Shown here: positions 55,558 to 64,000 of the stretch, piece after piece
Layout: each line of letters opens with the position of its first letter
How positions within the stretch are numbered: the stretch's first letter is position 1
From: Stenotrophomonas sp. SAM-B
GTDB lineage: Bacteria > Pseudomonadota > Gammaproteobacteria > Xanthomonadales > Xanthomonadaceae
NCBI RefSeq assembly: GCF_013387485.1
Contig: NZ_JABBXB010000004.1
Coordinates: forward strand, 124,001-188,000
DNA: 64,000 bases
Direction: 5' to 3'
Notes under the pieces: generated by a model
Seen by the model: the letters and a program-made list of their open reading frames with translations, nothing else
The model's database searches: none
Told to the model about the DNA's origin: nothing
Translations under genes and position numbers: made by a program

Positions 55558-56799
55558 ATGTTCAAACCCATACCTGTCTCGATTGGCCTGCGCTACCTGC
55601 GCGCCAAACGCCGCAACGGCTTCATCTCCTTCATCTCCATGGCCTCGATCCTCGGCATTGCCCTGGGCGTGACCGTGCTGATCACCACGCTGGCGGTCAT
55701 GAGCGGTTTCCAGAAGGAAATCCGCGATCGACTGCTGCAGATGACCGCGCATACCACCATCACCACCGACGGCGCGCCGATGGCCGACTGGGCGCATGCG
55801 GTGGAGGTGGCGAAGAAGGATCCGCGTGTCGCCGGCGCGGCGCCGTACATCGAAATCCAGGCCATGCTCAGCGGTCCCCGCGTGCAGGGCGCCATCGTGC
55901 AGGGCATCGACCCGGCGCTGGAGCCGAACGTCTCGGTGATCAACCAGAAGGTCAAGAAGGGCAGTTTCGACAGCCTGACCGCGGGCAGCTACAACCTGCT
56001 GGTCGGCCAGGAGCTGGCGATCTACCTCGGTGTCGGCGTGGGCGACACCGTGCTGGTGACGCTGGCGGAAGTGCAGGGCACGCCGATCGGTGCGATCCCG
56101 CGCATGAAACGCTTCACCGTCAGTGGCATCTTCGAAGCCGGCTACAACGAGGTCGACCGCGGCGTGGCATACGCCAACATGGCCGATCTGGAAAAAGTAC
56201 TGCGCATCGACGGCGTCACCGGCGTGCGCCTGAAGCTGCACGACATGGACAAGGCGCTGGACGTTGGTGTCGATCTGGCCCACAACCTGACCGGCGCCTA
56301 CCGCGTCAGCGACTGGACCCAGCAGAACGCCAACCTGTACCACTCGCTGCGCATGGAGAAGGTAGTGATGGGCATCCTGCTCTCGCTGATCATCGCCATG
56401 GGCGCCTTCAACCTGGTGTCCTCGCAGGTGATGCTGGTCACCGACAAGCAGGCGGACATCGCGATCCTGCGCACGCTCGGGCTCACCCCGGGTGGGGTCA
56501 TGCAGGTGTTCATGGTGCAGGGCTCGCTGATCGGCATCTTCGGCACCGTGCTCGGCGTGATCGGCGGCATCACCCTGACCTTGAACCTGGAGCGCATCCT
56601 CGGTGCGATCGAGACGCTGTTCAACGTCAAGCTGCTGCCGGAAGACGTCTACTACATCACCGGCCTGCCGACCGACATGCAGACCCCGGACATCATCATG
56701 ATCACGGCCGTGGCGCTGGTCATGAGCTTCCTTGCCACCCTGTATCCCGCCTGGCGCGCGGCACGTACCCAGCCGGCGGAGGCCCTGCGTTATGAATGA
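55558..56799 (+). CDS. lolC: LolC/LolE-family lipoprotein-release permease
   Basis: 413 residues: a first membrane helix ([20 protein letters not shown] then [18 protein letters not shown]), a large periplasmic domain and three C-terminal helices ([57 protein letters not shown]) of the MacB-like fold. With LolD it extracts lipoproteins from the inner membrane for LolA. Only one LolC/E-type gene is visible here, so a homodimeric (LolF-like) permease is possible. It overlaps lolD by 8 bp. Confidence 0.88.
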   Translation: MFKPIPVSIGLRYLRAKRRNGFISFISMASILGIALGVTVLITTLAVMSGFQKEIRDRLLQMTAHTTITTDGAPMADWAHAVEVAKKDPRVAGAAPYIEIQAMLSGPRVQGAIVQGIDPALEPNVSVINQKVKKGSFDSLTAGSYNLLVGQELAIYLGVGVGDTVLVTLAEVQGTPIGAIPRMKRFTVSGIFEAGYNEVDRGVAYANMADLEKVLRIDGVTGVRLKLHDMDKALDVGVDLAHNLTGAYRVSDWTQQNANLYHSLRMEKVVMGILLSLIIAMGAFNLVSSQVMLVTDKQADIAILRTLGLTPGGVMQVFMVQGSLIGIFGTVLGVIGGITLTLNLERILGAIETLFNVKLLPEDVYYITGLPTDMQTPDIIMITAVALVMSFLATLYPAWRAARTQPAEALRYE

Positions 56800-57505
56800 A
56801 GCACTCACCCTGGGCGAGGAAGTCATCCGCGCCGAAGCCCTGGCGAAGACCTACGCCGAAGGCCGCATGCAGACGCCCGTGTTCAACGGGTTGGACCTGC
56901 GCGTGGCTGCCGGCGAAACCGTGGCGATCATCGGTGCCTCCGGCGCCGGCAAGAGCACCCTGCTGCACCTGCTGGGCGGCCTGGATACCCCGACGGCGGG
57001 CGAGGTCTATGTGGCCGGCCAGCGCATGTCCGGCCTGTCCGACAGCCAGCGCGGCCGGCTGCGCAACCGCGCGCTCGGCTTCGTCTACCAGTTCCACCAC
57101 CTGCTGCCCGAATTCACCGCGCTGGAAAACGTGATGATGCCGGTGCTGCTCGGGGGCGAAGAAGTGGAGGACGCGCGCACCCGCGCGCAGGCGCTGCTGG
57201 AATCGGTCGGCCTGGGCCATCGCTTGGACCACAAGCCCGGTGAACTCTCTGGTGGTGAGCGCCAGCGCGCTGCCGTGGCCCGCGCGCTGGTCAACCGGCC
57301 GGCCTGCGTGCTCGGCGACGAGCCGACCGGCAACCTGGATGACAAGACGGCGGCGACCGTGTTCGAGCTGATGCTGGAGCTCAACCGCGCACACCACACC
57401 AGCCTGGTGCTGGTGACCCACGATCGCTCGCTGGCGCGCAAGCTGGACCGCGTGCTGGAGCTGCGCGAAGGGCGGCTGCACAGCCTGGCCCACAGCGAGG
57501 TTTGA
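56792..57505 (+). CDS. lolD: Lipoprotein-releasing ABC transporter ATPase LolD
   Basis: 237 residues from the ATG at 56792. Walker [19 protein letters not shown], signature [16 protein letters not shown] and Walker [14 protein letters not shown] are present, with the LolD-typical [20 protein letters not shown] before the signature. Overlaps the permease gene by 8 bp. Confidence 0.95.
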   Translation: MNEALTLGEEVIRAEALAKTYAEGRMQTPVFNGLDLRVAAGETVAIIGASGAGKSTLLHLLGGLDTPTAGEVYVAGQRMSGLSDSQRGRLRNRALGFVYQFHHLLPEFTALENVMMPVLLGGEEVEDARTRAQALLESVGLGHRLDHKPGELSGGERQRAAVARALVNRPACVLGDEPTGNLDDKTAATVFELMLELNRAHHTSLVLVTHDRSLARKLDRVLELREGRLHSLAHSEV

Positions 57506-57610
57506 GCAGGCATCGATGCCTGCCTGAGCGCTGAACACCCGGCGGGTTCCTCTCGCCGGGAGCACGTTGGGCGGCGCATGATCGGCGCATAGTCCCCAGC
57601 AGGAGGCGTC

Positions 57611-58075
57611 ATGAAGCAGACCCTTGCCATCGCGGCCCTGTGCCTTGGGCTGGCCGCGTGCGCCAGTACCGGCCGCCTATCCACCGCGCAGAAGCTCGAT
57701 CTCTACCGGGCCCACGCCGGGCCGCCGCAGCAGGACATGCCGCTGTACGGTTCGCTGTCAGGCTGGACCGAGCTGGGCGAGAGCGCGCTGGCGGTGTGGA
57801 CGCGCCCGAGCGAAGGCTATCTGCTGGAACTGACCGGGCCGTGCCAGGGGCTGGACTACGCCCCGGCGATCGGCCTGACCAGCCGGGTCGGCCGTGTGTC
57901 GGCCCGCTTCGACAAGGTGCTGGTGCGTGACCCCACGCCCGGACCGATGAACATGCCGTGCTTCATCAGCAGCATCCGCAAGCTGGACACCAAGGCTCTG
58001 CGCAGCTCGGAACAGGCGCTGCGTCAGGCACAGGTGCAGGAGCGCGAAGAAGGCCAGCAGGCGCCGACCCGGTAG
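57611..58075 (+). CDS. DUF6491-like lipoprotein
   Basis: 154 residues with a lipobox (LAIAALCLGLAAC). The domain LYGSLSGWTELGESALAVWT then LLELTGPCQGLDYAPAIGLT resembles the DUF6491 family of small periplasmic lipoproteins of Xanthomonadaceae, function unknown. The stop codon TAG is part of a GTAG-headed palindrome (58072-58093), so repeat insertion fixed the C-terminus. Confidence 0.8.
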   Translation: MKQTLAIAALCLGLAACASTGRLSTAQKLDLYRAHAGPPQQDMPLYGSLSGWTELGESALAVWTRPSEGYLLELTGPCQGLDYAPAIGLTSRVGRVSARFDKVLVRDPTPGPMNMPCFISSIRKLDTKALRSSEQALRQAQVQEREEGQQAPTR

Positions 58076-58093
58076 TGCCGGCCGCTGGCCGGC
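58072..58093 (+). repeat. GTAG-headed palindrome, GTAGTGCCGGCC type
   Basis: GTAGTGCCGGCCGCTGGCCG followed by GC; arms GCCGGCC and GGCCGGC. Its TAG is the stop codon of the preceding lipoprotein gene. Confidence 0.7.
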
Positions 58094-58144
58094 CAAGGCA
58101 TATCGAAGAAGGCACCGCCATCTCGGGGCCGTCCCATCCTCGCG

Positions 58145-58170
58145 GTAGATACCGACCGTTGGTCGGTATC
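58145..58170 (+). repeat. GTAG-headed palindrome, GTAGATACCGACC type
   Basis: GTAGATACCGACCGTTGGTC followed by GGTATC; arms GATACCGACC and GGTCGGTATC. Located between the DUF6491-like gene and yggX. Confidence 0.75.
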
Positions 58171-58178
58171 AGAGCCGG

Positions 58179-58448
58179 TTACGCCTCCGGAACGAATCCA
58201 GCCGGCTTTTCGGCGCCACCGCTGAACAGGTACTTCACCAGTTCCTCTTCCAGGAACGCGCGGTGCTTGGGATCACGCGGCGACAGGCGGTTTTCGTTGA
58301 TCAGCATGGTCTGGTGCGCCAGCCACGCGGCCCACGCCGGCTTGCCGATATGGTTGAAGATGCGCTGGCCCAGCTCGCCGGGGTAGGGCACGAAGTCCAG
58401 GCCTTCGGCGTCGCGTTGTTCGTACTGGCAGAAAACGGTGCGGGGCAT
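58179..58448 (-). CDS. yggX: YggX-type Fe(II)-trafficking / oxidative damage protection protein
   Basis: 89 residues. [19 protein letters not shown] with the redox Cys, [19 protein letters not shown] and [20 protein letters not shown] are the family hallmarks. It protects Fe-S clusters and follows mutY after only 4 bp, the same pairing as in E. coli. Confidence 0.95.
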   Translation of the reverse strand: MPRTVFCQYEQRDAEGLDFVPYPGELGQRIFNHIGKPAWAAWLAHQTMLINENRLSPRDPKHRAFLEEELVKYLFSGGAEKPAGFVPEA

Positions 58449-58452
58449 AGCG

Positions 58453-59592
58453 TTACTCGATGTCTTGGGATGTTGCTGCGCGCCGCATTGTACGGCGCTT
58501 GGGCTGAGCGGGCGGTGCACCGGTCTCCAGCAGCTTGCGGATCGGCGCGGGCAGGCCCAGCGTGGCCAGTTCTTCGGCGGCGACCCAGCGCAGTCCCTCG
58601 GCCTCGTTGCGCAGGCCCTGCACCGTTGCCACCAGCACCTGCAGGTGCAGCCGGTAGTGGCTGAAGGTGTGCTCCAGCACCGGCAACGGCTCGGCATCGT
58701 CCAGCGAACCCTCAATGTGCGCGTCGAACCAGTCCTGCAGCACGACCCCGCTGTCGGCCTGGGGCAGGGTCCATAGCTGTGCCCAGATCCCCGTGTCCGG
58801 CCGCTTCTGCAGCAATACCCGGCCGCGCGCATCGCGCAGCAGCAGCGCCACCGCCTCGCGTTCGGGCAGGGTCTTGCCCGGCTTGGGCGTCGGCAGCTGA
58901 TCGGTGCGGCCCTCGCGACGCGCCACGCAGGTGGCCTGCAGCGGGCAGATCACGCAGGCCGGTCGGCTGCGGCTGCAGACGCTGGCGCCCAGGTCCATCT
59001 GCGCCTGGGTGTAGTCGACCATGCGCGATGCGGGCACCTGCGCCGCATGCGCCTCGGCCACCGCCCAGAGCTGTTTTTCGATCACCGGCAGGCCGGGGAA
59101 GCCCTCGATGCCGTGATAGCGGGTCAGCACGCGTTTGACGTTGCCGTCGAGAATCGCGAACCGATCATTCCAGGCTTGGCTGAGGATCGCGCCCGCGGTG
59201 CTGCGGCCGATGCCGGGCAGCGCGTGCAGTGCATCGAAATCACGCGGCAGCTCGCCGTCGTGCAGTTCGACGCAGCGCTGTGCGGCGGCATGCAGGTTGC
59301 GTGCACGGGCGTAGTACCCGAGCCCGGCCCACTGTGCCATCACCGCATCGTTGCTGGCCGCGGCCAGGTCGGGCAGGGTCGGGAACACGTCGAGGAATTT
59401 CAGGAAGTACGGGATGACCGTGCCGACCTGGGTCTGCTGCAGCATGATCTCCGACAGCCACACCCGGTACGGGCTGCGTGGGTGCTGCCATGGCAGGTCG
59501 TGCCGGCCATGGTCGTCGAACCAGTGCAGCAGCCGCGCGACGAACACATCTTCGGTCGGCACCGGGGCGCTGGCGGGAGGCTGGCGGGTCAT
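58453..59592 (-). CDS. mutY: A/G-specific adenine glycosylase MutY
   Basis: 379 residues. [20 protein letters not shown] with the catalytic Glu region, [19 protein letters not shown] (HhH and GPG-Asp), and C-terminal [4Fe-4S] ligands [17 protein letters not shown]; a NUDIX-like 8-oxoG recognition domain follows. It removes A opposite 8-oxoG. Part of the mutY-yggX pair. Confidence 0.96.
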   Translation of the reverse strand: MTRQPPASAPVPTEDVFVARLLHWFDDHGRHDLPWQHPRSPYRVWLSEIMLQQTQVGTVIPYFLKFLDVFPTLPDLAAASNDAVMAQWAGLGYYARARNLHAAAQRCVELHDGELPRDFDALHALPGIGRSTAGAILSQAWNDRFAILDGNVKRVLTRYHGIEGFPGLPVIEKQLWAVAEAHAAQVPASRMVDYTQAQMDLGASVCSRSRPACVICPLQATCVARREGRTDQLPTPKPGKTLPEREAVALLLRDARGRVLLQKRPDTGIWAQLWTLPQADSGVVLQDWFDAHIEGSLDDAEPLPVLEHTFSHYRLHLQVLVATVQGLRNEAEGLRWVAAEELATLGLPAPIRKLLETGAPPAQPKRRTMRRAATSQDIE

Positions 59593-59611
59593 GCAGGTTC
59601 CGGAGAAGAGG

Positions 59612-59634
59612 GTAGAGCCACGCCATGCGTGGCT
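59612..59634 (+). repeat. SMAG-like palindrome, GTAGAGCCACGC type
   Basis: Identical over 23 bases to 54839-54861 and 63637-63659. It lies between mutY and ftsY. Confidence 0.8.
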
Positions 59635-59642
59635 GCATCGGC

Positions 59643-61106
59643 TCAGCCGCCCAGTGCTTCCGGCAGCAGCGCGTCGACGAAGGCTTCCGGATCGAACACG
59701 CGCAGGTCTTCCGGGCGCTCGCCGATGCCGCAGAAGCGGATCGGAATGCCGAACTCACGGGCCAGCGCGAACACAACGCCACCCTTGGCGGTGCCGTCCA
59801 GCTTGGTCACCACCAGGCCGGTCACGTTGACCGCCGCGTGGAACTGACGCAGCTGCGACAGCGCGTTCTGGCCGGTGGTGCCATCAATGACCATCAGCAC
59901 TTCGTGCGGGGCATCGGGATCGATCTTGCCGAGCACGCGGCGGATCTTGCCCAGCTCGTTCATCAGGCCGGCCTGGGTGTGCAGGCGGCCGGCGGTATCG
60001 GCGATCAGCACTTCGGTGCCGCGGGCCTTGCCGGCCTGCAGCGCATCGAAGGCGACCGAGGCCGCATCGGCGTTCTGGCCCTGCGCGACCACGGCGACGC
60101 CGTTGCGTTCGCCCCAGGCCTGCAGCTGCGCGACGGCAGCAGCACGGAAGGTATCGCCGGCGGCCAGCATCAGGCTGTGGCCGTCGTCCTTGAAGCGCTT
60201 GGCCAGCTTGCCGATGGTGGTGGTCTTGCCGACGCCGTTGACGCCGACGGTGAGCACCACGAACGGCTTGGCGGTGCGGTCGATGACCAGCGGCCTGGCG
60301 ACCGGTTGCAGGATCGCGATCAGTTCGGCGCGCAGCGCCGTCAGCAGTGCATTGGCATCGGTGAACTCACGCGCCTTCATCCGCTTGCGCAGGCCTTCGA
60401 CCAGCGCGGTGGTCGCGCCGACGCCGACATCGGCGGTGATCAGCGCGGTTTCCAGCTCGTCGAGCAGGTCGTCATCGAGCTTGGGATTGCGCGAGAACAG
60501 GCCGCCGAAACTGCGTGCGATCACGCTGTTGCGCAGGCGCTCGCGCCAGCCGCTCTTGCCGGCGGCGGCGGGGGCCATGTCGTGGGAGGTCGGGCGCTCG
60601 GTCACGATGGTCGGGGCGACCGGAGTGACCGGGGCTGGAGCAACCGGAGCAACCGGAGTGACAGACGGTGGTGCGACAGCAGCGGGCGCGGGTGCGCTTA
60701 CCGGGGCGATCGGTGCTTGAACCGGTGCGGTCACCGCAGGCGCGGGGGTGATCGGTTCCGGTGCAACCGGAGCAGCCACCACGGGTGCGGGCGCAACCGG
60801 GGCCGGGGCCACCGGCGCAGCCACGACGGGCACAGGCACCACAGGGGCAGGCACAACCGGCGCGGGAACCACAGGCGCAGGAACCACCGGGGTCGGCGCG
60901 ATCACGCGCTCTACCGGAGCGGCGGGCTCGGCAGCGGGAACAGCGGTTTCCACCACGGGCGGCAGCGGCGCAGGCGCCGGCGGTGCTGCAGGCTCGGGAG
61001 CGGCCTGCGGGAACGCGGCAGCCAGCTCCTCGGTGGAGTAATGCTGGGTCTTGGCCGCCTCTTGCGGGGCGTCCTGGGGCTTTTTGCGACGGAAGAAGCT
61101 GAGCAT
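59643..61106 (-). CDS. ftsY: Signal recognition particle receptor FtsY
   Basis: 487 residues from the ATG at 61106. The GTPase NG domain: GVNGVGKTTTIGKLAKRF (G1), AGDTFRAAAVAQLQAW, DTAGRLHTQAGLMNEL (G3), TKLDGTAKGG (G4). Before it the N-terminal region of about 180 residues is dominated by Pro/Ala/Val repeats such as VVPAPVVPAPVV and VAPAPVAP instead of the acidic A domain of E. coli. It docks SRP-ribosome complexes to the membrane. Confidence 0.95.
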   Translation of the reverse strand: MLSFFRRKKPQDAPQEAAKTQHYSTEELAAAFPQAAPEPAAPPAPAPLPPVVETAVPAAEPAAPVERVIAPTPVVPAPVVPAPVVPAPVVPVPVVAAPVAPAPVAPAPVVAAPVAPEPITPAPAVTAPVQAPIAPVSAPAPAAVAPPSVTPVAPVAPAPVTPVAPTIVTERPTSHDMAPAAAGKSGWRERLRNSVIARSFGGLFSRNPKLDDDLLDELETALITADVGVGATTALVEGLRKRMKAREFTDANALLTALRAELIAILQPVARPLVIDRTAKPFVVLTVGVNGVGKTTTIGKLAKRFKDDGHSLMLAAGDTFRAAAVAQLQAWGERNGVAVVAQGQNADAASVAFDALQAGKARGTEVLIADTAGRLHTQAGLMNELGKIRRVLGKIDPDAPHEVLMVIDGTTGQNALSQLRQFHAAVNVTGLVVTKLDGTAKGGVVFALAREFGIPIRFCGIGERPEDLRVFDPEAFVDALLPEALGG

Positions 61107-61271
61107 TGGCAAAAGACGCTGAAATCAGAGGGGTATGCTACCACTGCGCCCCGAATGCCCATGGGCGTGCAGGTGCGGTGGGGCGGGACTCAAGTAATGG
61201 CCGATGCGGCCGTTACCTGTTGTGAAGGGCTGCGCCATGTGGGTGCGGCCAGAACAACGAAACGGTGAACG

Positions 61272-61568
61272 ATGAGCGTGATGTCCATTGCCAGCTCAGG
61301 CATGCGCGCTGCCTCGCTGGGCGTGCAGGCCGCAGCCTCCAACGTGGCACGGCTGCCGGTCACGGAGACCACCCGGCTGGGGGTCGCCCAGACGACAGCG
61401 GCAGGAGGCGGCGTCACCGCCACCGTGGTTACCGCGCCGGACGACGCCAATGCGCCGATCGCGGACCTGTTGACGGCCAGGGAAGCCGCGCTGGCGTTTG
61501 CCGCCAACGCGACGGTGGTCCGCCGTCAGGACGAGATGCTGGGCACCCTGCTGGACCGCTGGGCCTGA
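61272..61568 (+). CDS. Small orphan flagellar basal-body rod-like protein
   Basis: 98 residues. MSIASSGMRAASLGVQAAAS plus NVARLPV resembles the first helix of flagellar rod and hook proteins (FlgB/FlgC/FlgE N-termini, where a SGM...A..NVAN motif is conserved), and the C-terminal LTAREAALAFAANATVVRRQ DEMLGTLLD gives the complementary helix. The central beta part of true rod proteins is short. No other flagellar gene is nearby, so its role is unknown; a rod-like domain protein is the best description. Confidence 0.65.
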   Translation: MSVMSIASSGMRAASLGVQAAASNVARLPVTETTRLGVAQTTAAGGGVTATVVTAPDDANAPIADLLTAREAALAFAANATVVRRQDEMLGTLLDRWA

Positions 61569-61578
61569 TCCGGTCGGT

Positions 61579-61601
61579 GTGCCGGCCGCTGTGGCCGGCA
61601 C
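61579..61601. repeat. GC-rich palindrome after the rod-like gene
   Basis: GTGCCGGCC and GGCCGGCAC form a perfect 9-bp stem over a five-base loop, between convergent genes. The arm sequence matches the GTAGTGCCGGCC repeats but the GTAG head is absent. Confidence 0.55.
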
Positions 61602-61617
61602 CCTCCCGTAGCGCCCG

Positions 61618-63516
61618 TTACGCCGACAGCTCCAGCAGCAGCTTGTTGAGCCGGCGCACATACGCCGCCGGGTCCTTCAGCGTGTCGCCCGCGGCCAGCG
61701 CGGCCTGGTCGAACAGCACGCGGCTCAGATCGTCGAAGCGCGCGGCATCGCCTTCCTGATCCAGCTTGCCGATCAGCGGATGGCCCGGGTTGAACTCGAA
61801 CACCGGCTTGCTGTCAGGCACCTTCTGGCCGCTGGCTTCCAGGATCTGGCGCATCTGCAGGCCCAGATCCTGTTCGCCGATCGCCAGGATCGCCGGCGAA
61901 TCGGTCAGGCGGTGCGAAACGCGCACGTCGGCGACGTCGTCACCCAGTGCGGTCTTGATGCGGTCCACCAGCGCCTGCTTGTCCTTGGCGACGGCTTCCT
62001 GGGCCTGCTTGTCTTCGGCGCTTTCCAGCGCGCCCAGGTCCAGATCGCCACGCGCGACATCGACGAACGACTTGCCGTCGAACTCGGTGAGGTAGCCCAT
62101 CAGCCACTCGTCGATGCGGTCGGTGAGCAGCAGCACTTCCACGCCCTTCTTGCGGAACACTTCCAGGTGCGGACTGTCCTTGACCTGGGTGTGGCTGTCG
62201 CCGGTCAGGAAGTAGATCTTGTCCTGGCCCTCGATCATGCGGCCCACGTAGTCGGCCAGCGAGACGCTGGGCTCGCCGCTGTCGTCATGGGTGGTGGCGA
62301 AGCGCAGCAGGCCGGCGATCTTCTCGCGGTTGCCATAGTCTTCCGCCGGACCTTCCTTGAGGACCTGGCCGAACTGCTTCCAGAAGCCGGCATAGACCTC
62401 CGGCTTGTCCTTGGCCAGCTTCTCCAGCATGTCCAGCGAGCGCTTGGTCAGCGCCGACTTCATCGAATCGATGACCGGGCCGGACTGCAGGATTTCGCGC
62501 GAGACGTTCAGGGAGAGATCGTTGGAATCCACCACGCCCTTGATGAAGCGCAGGTACAGCGGCAGGAACTGCTCGGCCTGGTCCATGACGAAGACGCGCT
62601 GGACGTAGAGCTTCAGGCCCTTGGGCGCATCGCGGTGGTACAGGTCGAACGGGGCGTGGCCGGGGACGTACAGCAGCGAGGTGTACTCGAGCTTGCCTTC
62701 CACCTTGTTGTGGCTCCACGCCAGCGGGTCCTGGTGGTCGTGCGCGGCGTGCTTGTAGAACTCCTGGTACTCGGCGTCGGTGATCTCGGTACGCGGCCGC
62801 GTCCACAGCGCGCTGGCACGGTTGACGGTTTCCCATTCGATCTCGGCCGGGGCGTCTTCGCCGTGGTGTTCCTTGACCATCTGGATCGGCAGGCCGATGT
62901 GATCGGAGTACTTCTTGATGATGCCGCGCAGGCGCCAGCCGTCGGCGAAGTCGCGCTGGTCATCCTTGAGGTGCAGGACGATGCGGGTGCCGCGCTCGGG
63001 CTTGTCGATGCCTTCCACGTCGAACTCACCTTCGCCGCGCGAGGACCAGTGCACGCCCTCGCTGGCGGGCAGGCCGGCGCGACGGGAGTAGACGTCGACC
63101 TGGTCGGCGACGATGAAGGCGCTGTAGAAGCCAACGCCGAATTGGCCGATCAGCTGGGAGTCCTTCTTCTGGTCGCCGGAGAGCTGGCGCAGGAAGTCGC
63201 CGGTGCCGGATTTGGCGATGGTGCCCAGGTGGGCGATCGCTTCGTCACGGCTCATGCCGATGCCGTTGTCGTCGATGGTCAGGGTGTTGGCCGTGGCATC
63301 GAAGCTGACGCGGATGCGCAGGTCGCCGTCGTTCTCGAGCAGGTCCGGCTGGGTCAGCGCTTCGAAGCGCAGCTTGTCCGAGGCGTCGGCCGCGTTGGAG
63401 ATCAGCTCGCGAAGGAAGATTTCCTTGTTGGAGTACAGCGAGTGGATCATCAGCTGCAGCAGCTGTTTGACTTCGGTCTGGAAGCCCAGGGTTTCTTTTT
63501 GGGTCTGCACGGTCAT
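61618..63516 (-). CDS. htpG: Chaperone HtpG (Hsp90)
   Basis: 632 residues from the ATG at 63516. GHKL ATPase: [20 protein letters not shown] with catalytic Glu, [20 protein letters not shown], and [15 protein letters not shown]. The middle domain carries the arginine in [14 protein letters not shown]. An ATG eight codons upstream is possible; the chosen start lies behind AAGGAG at a longer-than-usual spacing. HtpG assists folding of client proteins under stress. Confidence 0.97.
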   Translation of the reverse strand: MTVQTQKETLGFQTEVKQLLQLMIHSLYSNKEIFLRELISNAADASDKLRFEALTQPDLLENDGDLRIRVSFDATANTLTIDDNGIGMSRDEAIAHLGTIAKSGTGDFLRQLSGDQKKDSQLIGQFGVGFYSAFIVADQVDVYSRRAGLPASEGVHWSSRGEGEFDVEGIDKPERGTRIVLHLKDDQRDFADGWRLRGIIKKYSDHIGLPIQMVKEHHGEDAPAEIEWETVNRASALWTRPRTEITDAEYQEFYKHAAHDHQDPLAWSHNKVEGKLEYTSLLYVPGHAPFDLYHRDAPKGLKLYVQRVFVMDQAEQFLPLYLRFIKGVVDSNDLSLNVSREILQSGPVIDSMKSALTKRSLDMLEKLAKDKPEVYAGFWKQFGQVLKEGPAEDYGNREKIAGLLRFATTHDDSGEPSVSLADYVGRMIEGQDKIYFLTGDSHTQVKDSPHLEVFRKKGVEVLLLTDRIDEWLMGYLTEFDGKSFVDVARGDLDLGALESAEDKQAQEAVAKDKQALVDRIKTALGDDVADVRVSHRLTDSPAILAIGEQDLGLQMRQILEASGQKVPDSKPVFEFNPGHPLIGKLDQEGDAARFDDLSRVLFDQAALAAGDTLKDPAAYVRRLNKLLLELSA

Positions 63517-63636
63517 GGGTCGTGTTGCTCCTTGGGACATTGCCGCGCCCGGCGCGGCGGCTGGCTCAAGGGGTAGGGGTGGATTGTCCCGAATTCAAGG
63601 CCGCCGCCCTCGGCTCGTAGGTCGTACGTGCGGCCG

Positions 63637-63659
63637 GTAGAGCCACGCCATGCGTGGCT
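63637..63659 (+). repeat. SMAG-like palindrome, GTAGAGCCACGC type
   Basis: Third intact copy of the GTAGAGCCACGC repeat. It lies in the 286-bp gap between the htpG start and rsmD, where nothing else is apparent. Confidence 0.8.
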
Positions 63660-63802
63660 GCATTTCCTTCCGGCATCGGGGCACCGGGTGGAGGCAACCA
63701 CCGGACCGCCTAGAATGTCGTCCTGAACTGCCTGCCATCCGTGCCCATGACCCGTTTCCGCCCGTTCGCCCCTCCCATCCCCCTCTGCCCCAGGAGCCAC
63801 GC

Positions 63803-64000
63803 ATGAAGCCGCGCCAGCCGGCAGCCGCCGTGGGCCAGGTGCGGATCATCGGGGGCAGGTGGCGCAATACGAAGCTGCCGGTACCGCTGTCGCCCGGGCT
63901 GCGGCCCAGCAGTGACCGGGTGCGGGAGACGCTGTTCAACTGGCTGATGCCGCGCCTGGGCGGGGCGCGGGTGCTGGATCTGTTCGCCGGGAGCGGGGCG
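63803..64000 (+). CDS. rsmD: 16S rRNA m2G966 methyltransferase RsmD (5' part)
   Basis: The frame from the ATG at 63803, with CAGGAG upstream, stays open to the window end and gives 66 residues: VRIIGGRWRNTKLPVPLSPG, then LRPSSDRVRETLFNWLMPRL and GGARVLDLFAGSGA, the AdoMet motif I of the RsmD family. The C-terminal part with the NPPF catalytic motif lies outside. Confidence 0.9.
   Translation, partial: MKPRQPAAAVGQVRIIGGRWRNTKLPVPLSPGLRPSSDRVRETLFNWLMPRLGGARVLDLFAGSGA

Noticed and set aside
60748-61041. Gly/Ala/Thr-repeat protein on the plus strand
   Set aside because: Antisense to the Pro/Ala/Val repeats of ftsY; the repetitive composition is a mirror of that tract. Likewise no CRISPR: the repeats are codon-scale and lack spacers.
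61780-63576. 598-codon plus-strand open frame over htpG
   Set aside because: Shadow of htpG with no conserved features.

Overview
The window is high-GC gamma-proteobacterial chromosome and looks like Stenotrophomonas or a close Xanthomonadaceae relative. The reasons are the gene order recA-recX-alaS-csrA, the Entner-Doudoroff cluster zwf-glk-pgl-edd-eda, a PrxQ with the Xanthomonas cysteine spacing, a RegB/RegA pair, and many small GTAG-headed palindromes of the type known in S. maltophilia as SMAG elements (for example GTAGAGCCACGCCATGCGTGGC). No species is assigned.

Layout. 1-4410: 3' end of recA, recX, alaS, csrA and a tRNA-Ser(GCU). 4396-13577: a 9.2 kb genomic island inserted at the 3' end of the tRNA-Ser, bounded by a 25-bp exact direct repeat. 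It carries an AlpA-like regulator, a C-terminal methyltransferase remnant, several phage-type hypothetical genes, two look-alike single-span membrane proteins on the opposite strand, a two-gene CBASS-like anti-phage module (CD-NTase plus SLATT two-helix effector), an unrecognised two-gene operon and a P4-type integrase. 13626-31000: accessory and housekeeping genes: VOC protein, ankyrin protein, aldo/keto reductase, TonB-dependent siderophore receptor, pirin/LysR divergent pair, lipoprotein hydrolase, three tandem tRNA-Arg(ACG), thiD, PhoH, PrxQ, gcvR-like, dapA/bamC-like, ferredoxin, SMP-30 protein, tRNA-Glu(CUC).

30991-36682: pcnB-folK-panB-panC, then panD-pgi. 36697-42487: a hypothetical protein, the regBA-type redox two-component pair, ispG-PAP2 and a LuxR-type response regulator. 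42542-48525: the Entner-Doudoroff cluster on the minus strand, with a very long inverted repeat between edd and eda. 48880-55534: a UgpC-type ABC ATPase, then ygfZ, an SdhAF4-like gene, sdhCDAB, sdhE and a YgfX-like gene, so succinate dehydrogenase sits among several maturation factors. 55558-64000: a LolC/E permease with lolD, a DUF6491-like lipoprotein, yggX-mutY, ftsY with a Pro/Ala/Val-rich N-terminus, an orphan flagellar-rod-like small protein, htpG, and the start of rsmD, which runs off the end.

The most interesting part is the island. Its CBASS module is recognisable. The operon at 10830-12199 (zinc-finger-like protein plus a small partner) and the twin membrane-protein cassettes at 5073-5696 and 7038-7712 have no function I can name and sit where defence or exclusion genes usually sit.
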